64,000 bases of DNA from Limnomonas spitsbergensis (GCA_037349105.1 JAYJMM010000037.1:3410001-3474000), one strand, 5' to 3'; positions 1-12,689 are shown, counted from the first letter of the stretch. A program made the numbers and translations. The notes: generated by a model not told the origin, from the letters alone.

Positions 1-1076
1 AAGAACACATCACATGCCACGGCACGCCCTTGGCGCATTATATTCATGCATGGATACTGGAGTGTGGAGTTCAAACCCGGAACCAAATGAGGTGTTGCTT
101 CGACATAGGGGCGAGCTGAAATTTGCGGGACAACCCCCCCCTAAACGGCTGAAACTCTAAAATGCTGATGCCTCCTGTGTCGCGGCTTGCGACTTGCCAT
201 ATTCTTGGAGGTTTAGGGTTTGCTGCTGCAACAGTGCCAGCTCATCCGAATCTGCTTTCTGACACACGCCTTTCTATGTTTTGTTTTATAAATTGCCTCA
301 CAAATCCATGAGCGTAAAATCAGACATGCCCTGTGTCCCACCGCCTATATGGTCCGAATTTGGGGAAATTGCCTCCAAACATCAGTCAGCTTTTTGTGTT
401 CCGAGGCATTTAGTTGAATTTAGGAAGAGGCGTTGTTGACATTGGTGGCCTGGGATGTGGAAGATTTGCCCCGCTTCGGGGAAGCCACCCGGCCTCAACT
501 AAATGTAGCCCAAGTCTCCGCAACCAATAGGCCTGTCAAAACTGGGGCCACTACCACTAGCATCTCAACAAAGTGGAGAGTTACAGCCGAGGCTGATGTG
601 TCCAAGTGGACTGTAGCCCGGGTCTGAAAGACGGAATACAAGCGACAAGACAGAAGATACAATTCATGTGTCACATTTCTGAATATTGACCTACCATGTT
701 TGAGCATTTACTTCATGGCCAATCACAGTATCGGATCAAAGACGACTGCATGCACTCTTGCTAAATCCTAACCGTTTGTATACTTGATTTGACATTAAAG
801 GATACACCTATTGAAGGGAGATCTGCATGGCCATTACAGGTATTTATGTTCGCACAATACCGTTTTGTTAAGTTATTTTACACAATATAAATAATGGTTC
901 AGGCCTTATGCATGGTGCTAACTACAAAGGTACATATGTGCCGAGAGGCATGTGCCAATCTCAGAACAGGATGTGGTGTGCACACTGCTCTTTTACATTA
1001 TATTTGTTTGTGTAAGTCCTACTTAGGAGCGAGCGGAAATTTGTATCACTTGAGATCTCTAGATCTTGCCACTTAA
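1..1076. repeat. Dispersed repeat block, inverted copy at 14183-15258
   Basis: The whole stretch reappears in reverse complement at about 14183-15258 with scattered substitutions, and its first ~290 bases recur as a direct copy at about 6440-6720. Short reading frames (for example 433-627 and 894-1076) match frames in the inverted copy, but they are short, have no recognisable domain and are conserved only as DNA, so I treat them as part of a mobile repeat. The left edge lies outside the window. Confidence 0.75.
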
Positions 1077-1099
1077 AGCGATACTTTTGCCCGATTGCG

Positions 1100-1380
1100 G
1101 TAAAATCTGCTCTGCCCTAGACGCAAGCACGAACAATCATGCCCCATCATGTCCCCATAGGAGATATGGTAGGCACCTACAATTGCCCATCTGAATCTCA
1201 ATGCCCTACCCAAGAGTCAGGTTCCGTTAGGAAAAATAATGGCAATATTGATGTGCAGAGGCAGCGAGATGCACGTGGGAGAGAAAATATACTATTGATT
1301 GCGGTGAGCCACGCGACCCAGGCGGGAGCAAAACCACACCACATGCCCTTGGCACGTCAAATGCATGGCTACTGGAGTTT
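1100..1380. repeat. Fragment of dispersed repeat (CATCATGTCCCC block)
   Basis: This carries the block with CATCATGTCCCC, a ~10-bp gap, then ATATGGTAGGCACCTA, followed by a GCGGGA(G/A)(C/T)AAAA and ACACCACATGCC segment. The same ordered blocks occur at about 4640-4790 and 7000-7190, and inverted at about 39990-40250. It immediately precedes the pyrimidine-rich LINE-like remnant, as the 4640-4790 copy precedes the second LINE-like remnant, so repeat and LINE may have moved or duplicated together. Confidence 0.55.
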
Positions 1381-3850
1381 TGAGTTCCAATCCTTCTCTT
1401 CTTCACTGTCACCTCCTTTCTCTCCCCATTTCCCCCTATGCCACCCACTCCTACTTGATATCACACACGGCCAATCCGTTGGCTGGGAACCCTCTTCTTC
1501 CCCCACACACCTTCACTCCTTCTCCACCCACCCCACCTGCCCGCTACCAACTGCTTATGCCATGTATGAGTCCATTCCCAGTGCTTCCCGCCATTCAAAT
1601 TGATTACCTCCCGCATGGCAACTTTTGCACACAACATCCATGCCCCTGCACTCTTCCTCCTCCTCCCCCTCCTCCTCCTCCTAGCTCACCTTTACCCCTC
1701 CTCCTCCTCAGGGCTTTTCTCGTCCTGACTTCCCTCCTCCTGGGTCTCCACGGTTTGCCATCCCCTCTACCCTATCCTCATCACCTACTTCCCCACCCTC
1801 CAACTCACCCACCCCCCTTCCCTCCAGCACACACACACCCCTCTTCACCTACCTTCTGACCCTCCATCCCCAACCCCTCCCCAACTCCTCCTTCCCATCA
1901 CCCCCCCCCCCCCCCCAGCTTCACCTCCCACCAAGCCGCCCCAATCTGCCCCACGTCTTCCACCTCTCAGTCCCGGCTCAGATCGCCTTTCCCTACAGTA
2001 CTAGGCAATAGCGGATGGTCTTTGGGCGCCCCTTCTTTCCACGTGTACAGCGCCATTGAAGCCATCGGGGATACGCCTCGTTTCAATTTGGGATCCATTA
2101 ACGCCCTTCACAAGCCAGGTACAACCCTCCCCACTGCTACCACCTCCTACTGTCCCATTACCCTCCTCTCCTCCCTCCACCGCCTCCTTGCACGGATCCT
2201 CACCTCTCATTTTTCTCCAACAATGGCCCTGTGTATAGGCCCTCAATAGACAGCCTTCCTTCCAAGCCGGGATATTGTAGACTACATTTTAGTCACATCC
2301 CTCCTCCCCCACGTCCTCTACTCAGTACATATCCCCGGAGCCACTCTCTCCCTCATGACCTCCCCGGATGGATCGACTGGTCCACCATTCTTCTCACCGG
2401 CACTGTGGCCTCTGTACATGCCAACAGGTACATATCCTGTCCCGTTCTCTCCCCCGCGGGAGTCCGCCAGGGTTGCCCCCTCACTGACCTCCTCTATTTA
2501 TTTATTTTGCACAAGCCTCTGCCTCATGGCTCTCCTTCCACCCTTGCCTAGACATCACTATCTCCGGTACCCGACACACCACCCACCACACCGATGGCAC
2601 ATAACTCCACCTTTCCGAGCTCTCCAAATCCACTATTGCCACTCTCTCTGCCGTCTTCAACACCTACACTGCGGCGTCATGTCAGCATATCATACTCTCA
2701 AGTCCAAGTCCTTACTACATGCCCCTTCCCACCCCTCTTATTTCATTGCTATCATCCCGGTCCTTCTTTCTGTCGACTACTCCCTCAACATTCCCCAGTC
2801 TAACCCCCCAGCGCCCCCTCCCCTTGCCCTACGCCCATACTTCACCAGATCCTCCCTCCGGCCCTCTCCCTTGTCCCCTTCCCCCCCTTCCTATACTGAA
2901 TACTTCTTGGGCACCCCGCCTTTCCTCAGCCACAGCCCCATTTCTTCCATTTCCCGCCTCAACCTCTCCTCCATGGGGCTCTCTATGGCCGCTTCCTCCT
3001 ATGCACACTCTACTTTGCTCTTTCATGCAGAGTTTTCAGGCCTTCCGGTGCCGACTCTACTCAACCCCTTGCCTCCTCTACCGGTCCCCATTTCCCCCTT
3101 CCTCCTCCTCACCAGCTCACCAGCCAATGAGGGTTTTGGTCTCCTCCCCTTGACCTCCGTCTTGTCTCTGCCTACTGCCAGCCCCAGCTGCTTCTAACCC
3201 ATCCCCTCCCGCCTTTTCTCTCTGCCCACAATAACAGCTTCACACAGCTCCTCAGTATGCACGTCCACTTCCTTATTTTCATCGCTTCACACATCCCTTG
3301 GCTCAACCTTCTTAACCTCACCTATCCTCTCCCATCCCCTTCCTCTACATCCAAATAACCCATCCTCCTTGGACTTTCCTCGCTACCATGCTCCTCCTCC
3401 ACTCCTGTCCAGCCATGCACCATGCGCACACCCTCCTAGCTGCCACCCTTACAAATCACCATGACATTGCACAAGTTATCCTCACACTTTCCTTGGTCCC
3501 GCAGCCACACTGCTTACCAAAGGGAGCCCTCCGTTACATGGCCGTTGCTCTTCAACCCCTGGGACCACTCACCCTCACCCCTGCCCTAATTACTCCACCT
3601 AATCTCGCATTGTCGTCCCTCCTTACTGCTCCTTCCGCCGTCCAAGCCCCATCCCCATTCCTCAGCCTTCTTGCCTGGCCAAATCAGCCCTCCGTATCCC
3701 CCAACCCCCATACCTACATCGTCCATGTCCCTGTGACAGTCCGTACGCTCACAGCCATACTACTTGATACCCCTGCCACTACTAACCGGCATTCCATGCA
3801 CCTAGCCTACATCACAGAGGCTGGCTTGGGCGCTGCACCATCATGATCCG
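1380..3850 (+). mobile_element. Decayed non-LTR (LINE-type) retrotransposon with reverse transcriptase remnant
   Basis: A C/T-rich segment (1380-2000, with an 18-base C run near 1900) encodes a proline-rich ORF1-like region in broken frames. From about 2090 the three forward frames piece together reverse-transcriptase blocks in the right order: a finger block (HKPGTTLP then YCPITLLSSLHRLLARIL), a palm-approach block around 2250-2300 and the diagnostic GVRQGCPLTDLLYLF block at about 2455-2510. The catalytic YADD region should lie near 2580 but reads HTDGT, and several stops and frame changes interrupt the chain, so the copy is dead. Downstream proline/serine/leucine-rich frames to about 3850 are probably the rest of the ORF and 3' region; I cannot identify an endonuclease domain. 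Confidence 0.7.
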
Positions 3851-3959
3851 ACTCCCTCCCCCTTCCTCCAGCCCGCCGTGCTCCTGTGCGCCTCTGGTGT
3901 GCCTCAGCAGATTTTGTTGAAGATCTACCTCCTATCTCCCTCAGTGCTTCAGTGGATAT

Positions 3960-4400
3960 CCCCATTCTAGGGTTGGTGGTTGGTGGTCTAGCACTAGAAG
4001 CCCGCTTAGCCTAGCTCTCATGAGAGTGTTTCTTTGGCCTACCAGGCTCTGCTTACGCTTTGGGTCCCTGTTCTGGCTTTAGCTCCGGCTCTGGCCATGA
4101 GCTTTGCCCTGGCCTTCTAACTTTCCGGTGGCTGACTTTGGATCTGACTCTGCCTCATGTGTTTGACTTTGGCTTTAAGCTCTAATTGCATTCCTGGCTC
4201 GCTCCTTTTATTTTCCTTGTATGTCTTTGGCTCCATTGTCTGTCTGTGGTTCTTTGTTTAGCTTTCTGTCCTGGTTTGGTTGATGGTGCTAGTTTCGTCT
4301 TCGCTGTTGCTTTGTGTTTCCTGTCAGTGGGCACATGCATGTTTGGTGTTGGTTGGTGGTGTCCCTCTGGGTTCGCTCTAGCTGTGAGCTGTACCTTTCC
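3960..4400. repeat. Degenerate T/G-rich 'GGCTTTGACTTT' tract
   Basis: A low-complexity run built from variants of GGCTCTGGC, TGACTTTGG and TTTGGTTTGG. A similar tract occurs at about 17020-17400. Frames through it are hydrophobic only because of the composition. It may be the tail of the adjacent LINE-like element. Confidence 0.4.
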
Positions 4401-4790
4401 CTAGTCCCTTGCACTCACCCATTGCAACATTGATGAGCCCACCGGCGACGCCCGTCGCAACCGCACCTAGTCAGATGAACATGAGCGTATTTCAGATGGT
4501 AATTAAATATTTTGGTGCCCATGTACAGTGCCATTTCTCAATAGGGACTGAAGTGCCACATGCAGTGAATTAGGCGCCTCTTCACAACTCTTGCAAAATG
4601 TTGGCATGGCTTCACATCAAGACATCAGGTATTGCACAGGGTCACGAGATGCAAGCGGGAATAAAAACACACCACATGCCAGGCCCACGTACAAATGCAG
4701 TTTGAGTTCTTACATTAGTAACCGATTGAGGTGTTTGATGCCTCATCATGTCCCCTTGAAAGGGAATATGGTAGGCTCCTATAAATTCCC
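4400..4790. repeat. Dispersed repeat block, direct copy at about 6780-7190
   Basis: From AGTCCCTTGCACTCACCCA to the ATATGGTAGGC segment this is nearly the same as 6780-7190, with a deletion of the ACTGTAGATTG segment in this copy. A more diverged, partly inverted version lies at about 39990-40600. It contains no plausible coding region. Confidence 0.7.
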
Positions 4791-4799
4791 ATCTTCACC

Positions 4800-5890
4800 C
4801 CAATGCTCCTGGACCGCCTCCTCCTAGGTCACCTTCACCCCCTCCTTCTGGCCCACCTCCTCCTAGCTCACCTCCACCCCCTCCTCCTGGCCCACCTCCT
4901 CCTAGCTACCCCCCCTCCTCCCCCTCCTCCTGGCCCACCTCCTCCCAGCTCACCTCCACCCCCTCCTTCTGGCCCACCACCTCCCAGCTCACCTCCACCC
5001 CTCCACTTGGCCCCCTCCTCCTAGCTCACCTCCATCCCCTCCTCCTGGTCCACCTCCTCCTAGCTCACCTGCCCCCCTTCTCCTGGCCCACCTCCTCCTA
5101 GCACAACTCCACCCCCTCCTCATATCTCACCCCCCCCCCCTCCCAGCTCACCTCCACCACCTCCTTCTGGCCCACCACCCCCCAGCTCACCTCCACCCCT
5201 CCACTTGGCCCCCTCCTCCTATCTCACCTCCACCCCCTCCTCCTGGTCAGATTCCTCCTAGCTCACCTCCCCCCCTCCTCCTGGCCCACCTCCTCCTAGC
5301 TCACCTCCACCCCCTCCTCCTGGTCCACCTCCTCCTAGCTCACCTCCTTCCAGGTCACCTCCACCCCCTCCTCCCGGCCCACCTCCTCGTAGCTCACCTC
5401 CAGCCCCTCCTCCTGGCCCACCTCCACATAGCTCACCTCCACCCCCTCATCCTCAGGGCTTTCCTTTTTCTGGCTTCCCTCCTCCCTGCACTCCCCGGTT
5501 TACCATCCCCTCTACCCCATCCTTCATTGCCTTCCCACCTCCTACACCTCCTACACCCCCCCCCTTCACCTACTTCCCCACCCTCCAACACCTCTTCCCC
5601 CTCTTCACCCACCCCCCTGCCCTCCGGCACACACCGCCACCTTTTCACCTACCTTCCAAACTGCCCTCCCTCCCCCCCCTTCCGTCCCACCCATCCCTTC
5701 CCCACCAACCCCTCCTCCCCAGCCCTCTTTTAACCTCTTCACATCCTCCCACTCCTTCCTTTCATGCCCACAGCCACATATTGGACGTCAACACCAAGCC
5801 CATCATACCACTTCCACGACCCCGCTTCCCCCCACAACCCAAGGCCAAGACAGACTTGTGCACACCAACCTTGTTCAATCAAACATGAAG
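4800..5890 (+). mobile_element. Second LINE-like proline-rich remnant with expanded minisatellite
   Basis: Positions 4803-5450 are a tandem array of C-rich units (CCTCCTCCTGGCCCACCTCC / TAGCTCACCTCCACCCC) that translate as PPSSPPPPPSGPP-type repeats. From 5450 onward the sequence parallels the first remnant at about 1705-1860: the order GGGCTTT(T/C)C, TCCCTCCTCC, CCATCCCCTCTACCC(C/T)ATCC is shared. The array is much longer here, so it expanded after the copies separated. The element grades into the dispersed repeat block at about 5890. Confidence 0.5.
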
Positions 5891-6720
5891 TCGCCAAGCT
5901 GGTAATTTCTGATGGCAACATCTGGAGGGGATGGGTGCTTAGGAGGCTCCACAATGACATATTCCTCACATTACCTACGGACTTAGTCCCGTGCACTCAC
6001 CCGCTGCAGCACCGATTCCCGTAATGTCCGCCGCCGCAACCGCACCTACGGAGTCAGGTGAACAGGAGGGCGCTTGAGATAGTAATCAACACTTAGCAAC
6101 TCCAAATACTTGCTCATCATGAGTGCCATGCCACAAGGGGAAGTGCCACACGCATTAAATCAGGGTTACCCGGTACAGAAGTACGGTTCAGACTAACGAT
6201 ATGGTACATATACCCGTATGGTACGGCCATTTTGAAATGGACGGACGGGTTAGACAATGGCTGATACTTGGATGTTTTCACACATGTTTCCATTCCTAAA
6301 CGGTGCGTCACAGTGCGGTACACAGCCGTACTTGGTAACCTTGCAATGAATTGGGCGCCTTTTCACAAATATTTCATTCATACGGTATCATGATAATGCA
6401 CATGGCAGCAGTTATTGCAAAAGGCAACGCTATTGAGGCGGGATAAGAACACATCACATGCCACGGCACGCCCTTGGCGCATTATATTCATGCATGGATA
6501 CTGGAGTGAGGAGTTCAAACCCGGAACCAAATGAGGTGTTGCTTCGACGTAGGGGCCAGCTGAAATTTGCGGGACAACCCTCCCCCCTAAACGGCTGAAG
6601 CTCTAAAATGCTAATGCCTCCTGTGTCGCGGCCTGCGACTTGCCATATTCTAGGAGGTTTAGGGTTTGCTGCTGCCACGGTGCCAGCTCATCCTAATATG
6701 CTTTCTGACACGCGCCTTTC
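5890..6720. repeat. Dispersed repeat block, inverted copy at about 15000-15960
   Basis: This segment contains GATGGCAACATCTGGAGGGG followed by ATGGGTGCTTAGGAGGCTCC, then a segment with GGTTACCCGGTACAGAAGTA, and ends with the same 290 bases as the start of the window. The whole is present in reverse complement at about 15000-15960 in the same internal order. At 6720 the match to block 1-1076 breaks off and another repeat begins, which looks like a recombination or insertion joint. Confidence 0.7.
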
Positions 6721-6779
6721 TTTGTTTTGTTTTCTGAATAGCCAAAATGCTGCGGGTGGTTGTGTTCCATTTGTAAAAC

Positions 6780-7190
6780 AAACTAAGTCCCTTGCGCTTA
6801 CCAGTTGCAACACTGATGTTCCCACCAGGGACGCCCGTCGCAGCCGCACCTATGGAGTCAGATGATCATGAGCGTATTTCAGAGGGTAATTAAATATTTT
6901 GGTGCCCATGTATGGTGCCATGTCTCTATAGGGACTGAAGTGCCACATGCAGTGAATTAGGCGCCTCTTCACAACTCTTGCAAATTGTTGGCATGCCGGC
7001 ACATCTAGACATCAGGTATTGCACAGGGCCACGAGATGCAAGCGGGAATAAAAACACACCACATGCCAAGCCCACGTACAAATGCATCGCTACTGTAGAT
7101 TGAGTTCTTACATTAGTAACCGATTGAGGTGTTTCATGCCTCATCATGTCCCCTTGAAAGGGAATATGGTAGGCACCTATACTTTCCCAT
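6780..7190. repeat. Dispersed repeat block, direct copy of 4400-4790
   Basis: Near-identical to 4400-4790 over nearly 400 bases including AATTAAATATTTTGGTGCCC and TTGCAAATTGTTGGCATG. No coding signal. Confidence 0.7.
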
Positions 7191-7494
7191 CTTCACTCTA
7201 GTACTCTACCTTGGGTGTCAAATTGCATCGCAAATGAATATGTCTCAGAGGGCCATGGGTGTGTGGGGGGCCAACCTGAAGGGTCCATGGGGCCAATAAG
7301 CAACCATGGGAGGCCAAGAGGGAACAATGGGGCCATGAGGGAGCAATGGGGTGGCAATTGTATGTTAAATGAACATGACATGGCTAGTGTCTCTTCCCCG
7401 TCCGCGTCCTCCCCTGATTATCTCCCCTCATTCCCGCTTTCCAGAAAAGACGGCCACGGCATCCTAGAGGGCATCTGTTACCACTAGGTGGGTC

Positions 7495-8365
7495 CAGTGG
7501 TGGGCAATGTACTGTTGCGGTGTTCGCGGTGTAATTTCCGATTTTCTTCTACGGTGTATTTACGGTGTAAATTATAGGCCAGATTACACTAACGGCGACA
7601 TCAGACATTCTGTTACAGAGAATTTACAGTCATCTCATAGGTATAAAACCGTAAAACCGCACATTACGTCATAAAACCGTAAATTACACTGAAGAATCCT
7701 CAATAACATGCCAATCATATGCAGCTTTGAAAGCGGCTACAAACCCTTGAATAACCATTGAAAGTGCCACCATCATTTACGTATTACCACAGCTTATTAG
7801 GGTATTTCAGCCACAATTCAGCTACATCAATATATACATCATGCCCTGGAGCAAGTTCAATAGCCCATTCATTGGTGGCTCACAAGTGGTCAACTTTATA
7901 TGGAATGGCAATATGGCGCAAATACGTCTAAGAACTGGGCGCGGAACACATCTGAGGGACTATCTTTTCTTTCAGACACTTTCGCTATTTCGCCGGCCCT
8001 ACCTCGGCCGGGCCTTCGGTTGGGCAAGCTGGGCCCCTGGCCGGAGACCCTGTCATCTAATTCCTCCTGTTCTCACTGTCTAGCCAGGGTAATAATTGGA
8101 GCAATCGGCAGAAAACACTAACTTAGTAAGCTCGGCTCCTTTCCTTTGGAGATCGTCACCTGAATGGTGACGATATCCAAATCTCATGTTGTGTGGGTGC
8201 TGAGAAGATCGTGATCCTAATCTTCACACTGGAGGGGCTTCACACTTAAACAGTTCGGAGAACCATAACAGTTGTATGCTTTACGGTGTTTTACGGTATA
8301 CGGTGTAAATGCGCAGTATTTCTTACACCGGACCCCCTTTATTACGGCGTGATCGCCCACCACTG
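7495..8365. mobile_element. hAT-type non-autonomous element
   Basis: The left end begins CAGTGGTGGGCAATG and the right end, read inward on the other strand, begins CAGTGGTGGGCGATC. These are imperfect terminal inverted repeats of the hAT type (CAGTGGTGGGCAA-like). Just inside both ends lie repeated ACGGTGTAA / TTACGGTG subterminal motifs. No transposase is encoded in the 871 bp, so this is a non-autonomous derivative. The flanking 8-mers (GGTGGGTC and CAGACTTA) do not match, so I see no intact target-site duplication. Confidence 0.65.
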
Positions 8366-10000
8366 CAGACTTACCTTCGGCGAGCCAACTTCTTTTGGCG
8401 AGAGGCTACCTACTAGCTCCACACCTATGCACATGAATACATGAACACATGAACATATTCCTCACCTGAAGACTCCCAACGGGCTCGCATGCCCATGATG
8501 TAGCCAACAATGACGTTGTCGCTCCATTCATCGAGAATAGTCTTGAGCTCGCAATCCGTTATGATATGATGCAAATGACTTGTACACATCCTTTTTTGGT
8601 AGGTGGTCATAAAATCGCATTTCTGTAGTGCTGCTGTGGCGCGATCCCTTGTCACCCTGACCTAGGATGGGGTGAATCAGGCATTGCTGAATGACGGTTC
8701 CGTCCTGACAAATCTAACAAATCATTTCAAGCATGCATGTTGGCAAGTGATGTGTAGCTGTCAATCCCATGCAAAAGCAACAATGAACACAACTTGCCAG
8801 CCTCTCTCCATACAGTGAGTGAGAAATACCCCCGTATGAAGGCTTCATGGCGCTTAGTTAACGTTGTAAGCTTGTGGGTTTCTGCTTACTGGGTATTATT
8901 CGTCTACTCTTGAAAGCGGTGATGCCGATGATCTTAGTTGTGCTCGGACGATGCGTTGCGATGTCTGGGCAGCCCCTGGCGCGGCGGATCTCGGATGTTG
9001 CTTCACTTGATCTTATTCCCGTGTGACGCGTAGCGTACCTAACGTAATGGATTCTAGGGTGGTAAAATCGGTATGTGTATGATTGAGTAAAAAAATAATC
9101 TTCTCCAATTGATATACAAATTGATGCAATGGATCATGCACGAACTGCATGATGTATTCACCGTGCCACAACTAAGGATGAAACAAAATGTGAATTCCGA
9201 CTTTCATTCCGCCCGCAAATCTGTTCAAATGCTGATGTTTTCCGCATCCATGCATGGCAGACAAGTTCCGCTTATTTTTCGCTGGGCCGCCCGACGCAGC
9301 CTCCTTCTTGCTCGAGGTTGTCCCACCTGCTGCCAGCCCTGCCAAGACTGGCCTAATAACAGCTCAGTTGGCTGCCTTAACCGCCCTCATCAAGTCAGGC
9401 CATGTCCCTGGCTGTCAGCCCCAGGGCATCATCACCACAACAATCAGCAGCTCGGCCACCTGGCACTTCACGTGGCAGGTCCCAGTATCGAGCACCTGAC
9501 CACCATGGTGCATTCTCAAGTTATGATGTATATCAGACAGTGATTTCATCAAGGAAGCAACCACCGGCAAAGTATCGTCAGTCTACCGGTTGTTCTGTAA
9601 GGCGTGGAAAAAGCAGCATGTGGACTCCAGAGCAAAGGTGGGCAATGTGGATCAGTGGTGTGGATAAGGGATTGGATAATGGATGCAAGGTGTTTTTTCC
9701 TGCAATATTTGCAATTCATTAAAATGCCCTAAGTGTGAGAAAGTGTGGCAAGTGCCGCGCAGGAGCATGGGGGTCTTGCAGGGTTTTTTCCTTGATTACT
9801 TTTTATGGCATGGGGCAATTTTGGGCCTAAAACCAAATCACAGCTAGGATTTGCTCACCCCTCCATCCACCCTTTGCCCAACACCCTACAATGCCCCTTG
9901 AATACCCCCTTGTCTTTGCTTATAAGGTGGGGGACAAAACCATCGTGAAAGACTGGAAGCTTTGCCAGGAGTCAAGGGTCAGCGCGAGGTTTGAAGCCAT
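8366..10000. other. Gene-poor stretch, no recognisable feature
   Basis: Mixed-composition DNA with only short frames. The longest (9109-9543, 144 residues, plus) overlaps two other open frames of similar length and shows no domain I recognise. I see no convincing splice-consistent exon chain. Confidence 0.4.
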
Positions 10001-10199
10001 GAGTCAATCAAGAAAATCAGTTTGGAGCGCTGCTGTAGCACAGCTGGCAGTGAGACAGCTGTCCCCATCAGCCTCTTAACTCCCGACAAGCAAGCGGCGT
10101 GTTGCGAAGTTGATGGAGGCTACCAAGGCACCGAAGGCAACCCACACTGCCAGGGGTATACCTTTGTTGCCAGAAGGGCACACGTCCGCCCCATCACGG

Positions 10200-10560
10200 G
10201 CTGTGCGGAGGAAAGCTGGTGGGACCCCGCAGCAGCCCTCTCAGCTGGGTTCTGGTGTAAGAGCCTTGCAGTCCACGGAGCAGACCCCCTTGTTGGGTGT
10301 TGTGGGGGAAGGGGCAGGCAGCAGACCCCCCTCTTGGGTGCCAGTGTTAGGGCCATGCAGCCCATGCAGCAATTCATGCAGCTGGGTTCTGGGGGTAGGG
10401 CCTTGCAGCCCATGCAACACTATCCCATGTTGAGTGTTGGGGGTGGGGCCATGCAGCAGGTCCTGCATCTGGGTTCTGGGAGTGGGGCCGTGCAGCCCAT
10501 GCTGCAATCTCCACAGCTGGGAGTTGGGGCCTTGGGCGTTGGGGGTAGTTCCCCTTCAAG
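10200..10560. repeat. Minisatellite of ~40-bp GGTTCTGGGGGTGGGGCC units
   Basis: About eight imperfect units contain CAGCTGGGTTCTGGGGGTAG and GGGCC(T/A)TGCAGCCCATG. All three plus-strand frames stay open or nearly so through the array, including a 208-residue frame at 10022-10648 with repeated LQPMQ and LGSG motifs. Because openness follows from the repeat, I do not call a protein. Confidence 0.55.
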
Positions 10561-11129
10561 CCTCATGTTGCACTCCCCCATGAGCATGGGCATCGCTGCA
10601 TTTTGCAGGGTGGATCAGTCCACAATGCCTTTTAACTTTGAGATCTAATAGTTTGAATGTCTTGATTTGCCTGTCTCTGCCCCCCGTTAGACACACGTTG
10701 TTAGGGTGACATGACTGGAGGGGTCTTATGAAGTACATGCTTATGCTTGCTAGATGTTTCTTCCTCGTGAAGAAGGGTATGATTTTGATGTCTCTTCATC
10801 CCTTGACTGGCCCTAGCGCTCATGAAAGCCACATGAGCTACATATCAACTAAAGTACATGTGTTTTGCAGTTAAACTGTCCCATGGGCATATCAAGTAGT
10901 GTGTAGACTGTGAAGTGCCTAGCTGGACCACATTTTTGCCTACTCATTTATTGTAAGTACCCCAAGTGAGGTGTTTTCCACATAGAAGGTTCAACAGGAT
11001 TTTCGAAGTGTAACATGTCTGCACGTAAATCCAAATGTAGCATGGAGTCTGACTGCCTTTCCTTCTTTGGGGGGGGGGGAGGGGTTTGTTTTCCACCCTT
11101 TATATTCTCCTTCTGCCTTTGCATTTCCC

Positions 11130-11210
11130 TCCCAATGGGACAGTTGGGTGCCCGCGCGACCGAGACTATTTGAGCATGGCCCAGAGGTGTAACGTCATTG
11201 AAATGTAGCA
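11130..11210. repeat. Copy of dispersed 'ACGCGGCCGAGC' repeat
   Basis: Contains ACAGTTGGGTGCCCGCGCG then GAGCATGGCCCAGAGGTGTA and a CGTCATTGA end. Related copies lie at about 43384-43450, 43810-43850, 44005-44060, 44180-44235 and 44320-44400, often after T/C-rich tracts. It is probably the 3' segment of a retroelement. Confidence 0.5.
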
Positions 11211-11379
11211 TGAAAGAGTCTGCAATTGATAACCTACAGCTTAGCAGTCAAATACCATGAGGGATACTGAAGATATGCTAAAGCCAAAAAGCAACAGCCA
11301 TGGCCACAAATGAAAGGGACTGAGAGGGGGTATTTTCTCACGTTCACTTCACACACACCCCAAGCATACCAACATTCCT

Positions 11380-12390
11380 AATTTTCATATGGTGTGGTCC
11401 TGTCCAATGTGTGCCGGAAGCGATCTCTGTCCTCCAAGTGTGGAAGCTCGTCTGCCCCATGATATGCATGTGAAGCTGGCAGACATGTCCTCCTATATGC
11501 TCCATACTTGCAGCAGCCCAATAATTGGTGTGCAGTCCTAATACTCATATCTGGGGGCATCTGTGACTCTGTCCACACTTTCCAGGGGATGTGTCATTCA
11601 AAAAAAACAGGCATGAGTGCTCAGCAACCCTTCCACCTCTACACCACAGGTATGGCTGCCCTGTGGGTCCTCATACTCCTCTGTGGTGATATTCCTGGCC
11701 ACCTGGCCCTTCTTGTTCTTGAAGGTGTTCTTCTGGCTGCTGGTGCCAGCCACAAAGTGAAGCTTGCTGATTCCCACTTGCAGATGCCCGCATACACGTT
11801 GAGGACCAGGGGGTGATTTGGAGAGGCTGCCTCACGTACCGCTCCCTCACCGTCACCCTCCTCGCCTTAGCACACAGGCTGCACCTTCACCCCTGGGTAG
11901 GTAAATGGAAACTTCTTCTGGTCGGTGAAGAGGACGTGGCTCCCGTCCCTTCCCTCTCCGGTTTTGCAGAATTACAGCCACTTCTGTCGAGTTGACCCCG
12001 AAAGCTGCTTCCTAGGCGCACCCCGCAGAACACTCAATTTTCCCCCAATCTCCGATGCGTGCCTCCGGGCTGCTCGAATGACAGTCTTCTTCCCCACTGG
12101 CCTGGTGACCAAGCCCAATGTCCCCAGCTCCTGTGCAACTGGTTTGTACCACCATGCTGGTTGCTCTACTGCAGGTCAAAGGCCCAGGTTTCCGCCTCTA
12201 GGCTGAGGATCCTCTTTTTGCCGGACTTTGGCGCGACGTGGACAGCTCCGGAATCTTTATATCGCTGCACCCTGTGCTCCACAACCCTGTGGGGTAGTCC
12301 AAGCTGCCTAGCTGTCTTGGAGATGTTGTGGTTCTCATTCCACCTCGTTATGATGGCCCAACGGAGTTCTTCAGAGGTGAGCCCCAAGGG
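11380..12390 (-). pseudogene. Decayed Tc1/mariner-type transposase
   Basis: The minus-strand frame at 12387-12166 (73 residues) encodes a typical N-terminal helix-turn-helix: SEELRWAIITRWNENHNISK then TARQLGLPHRVVEHRVQRYK. Further downstream the catalytic-core blocks appear in shifting frames: VLFTDQKKF at about 11925-11900 (first Asp region), HFVAGTSSQKNTFKNKKGQ near 11760-11700 and NITTEEYEDP next to it. Stops and frame changes separate the blocks, so no functional enzyme remains. I did not find terminal inverted repeats. Confidence 0.65.
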
Positions 12391-12689
12391 AGCATATGAG
12401 GCCCTGAAATGCAGTACTTTTTTAGGGATGCCAATTTTGTGCTCTCGAGTAGCCAGGCCTTATTTTGCTTTGCGTGGGTGTTGCACTTCCCTAGGGCATG
12501 CCCACCATGTGTGTGCATGGTCCGGGTCCCACTGGTGATGTTCAAGATCTGCCAGATTTTCTTCCGGGTACATGGCGGGTCAGATGTATGGGCACGTTTT
12601 AGGGGTACTGAGGTTCGACCCGCCGTCCCAACCTGGTTTACACTAGCAGTACCAACTTTAACCAACTGCCAATTGAAGTAAGCTCTCTA

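Noticed and set aside
7495..8365. Coding gene at 7841-8121
   Set aside because: Two overlapping short frames lie inside a hAT-type non-autonomous element and have no recognisable domain.
10022..10648. 208-residue frame as a Gln/Met-rich protein
   Set aside because: Most of it is a ~40-bp minisatellite that is open in all plus frames.
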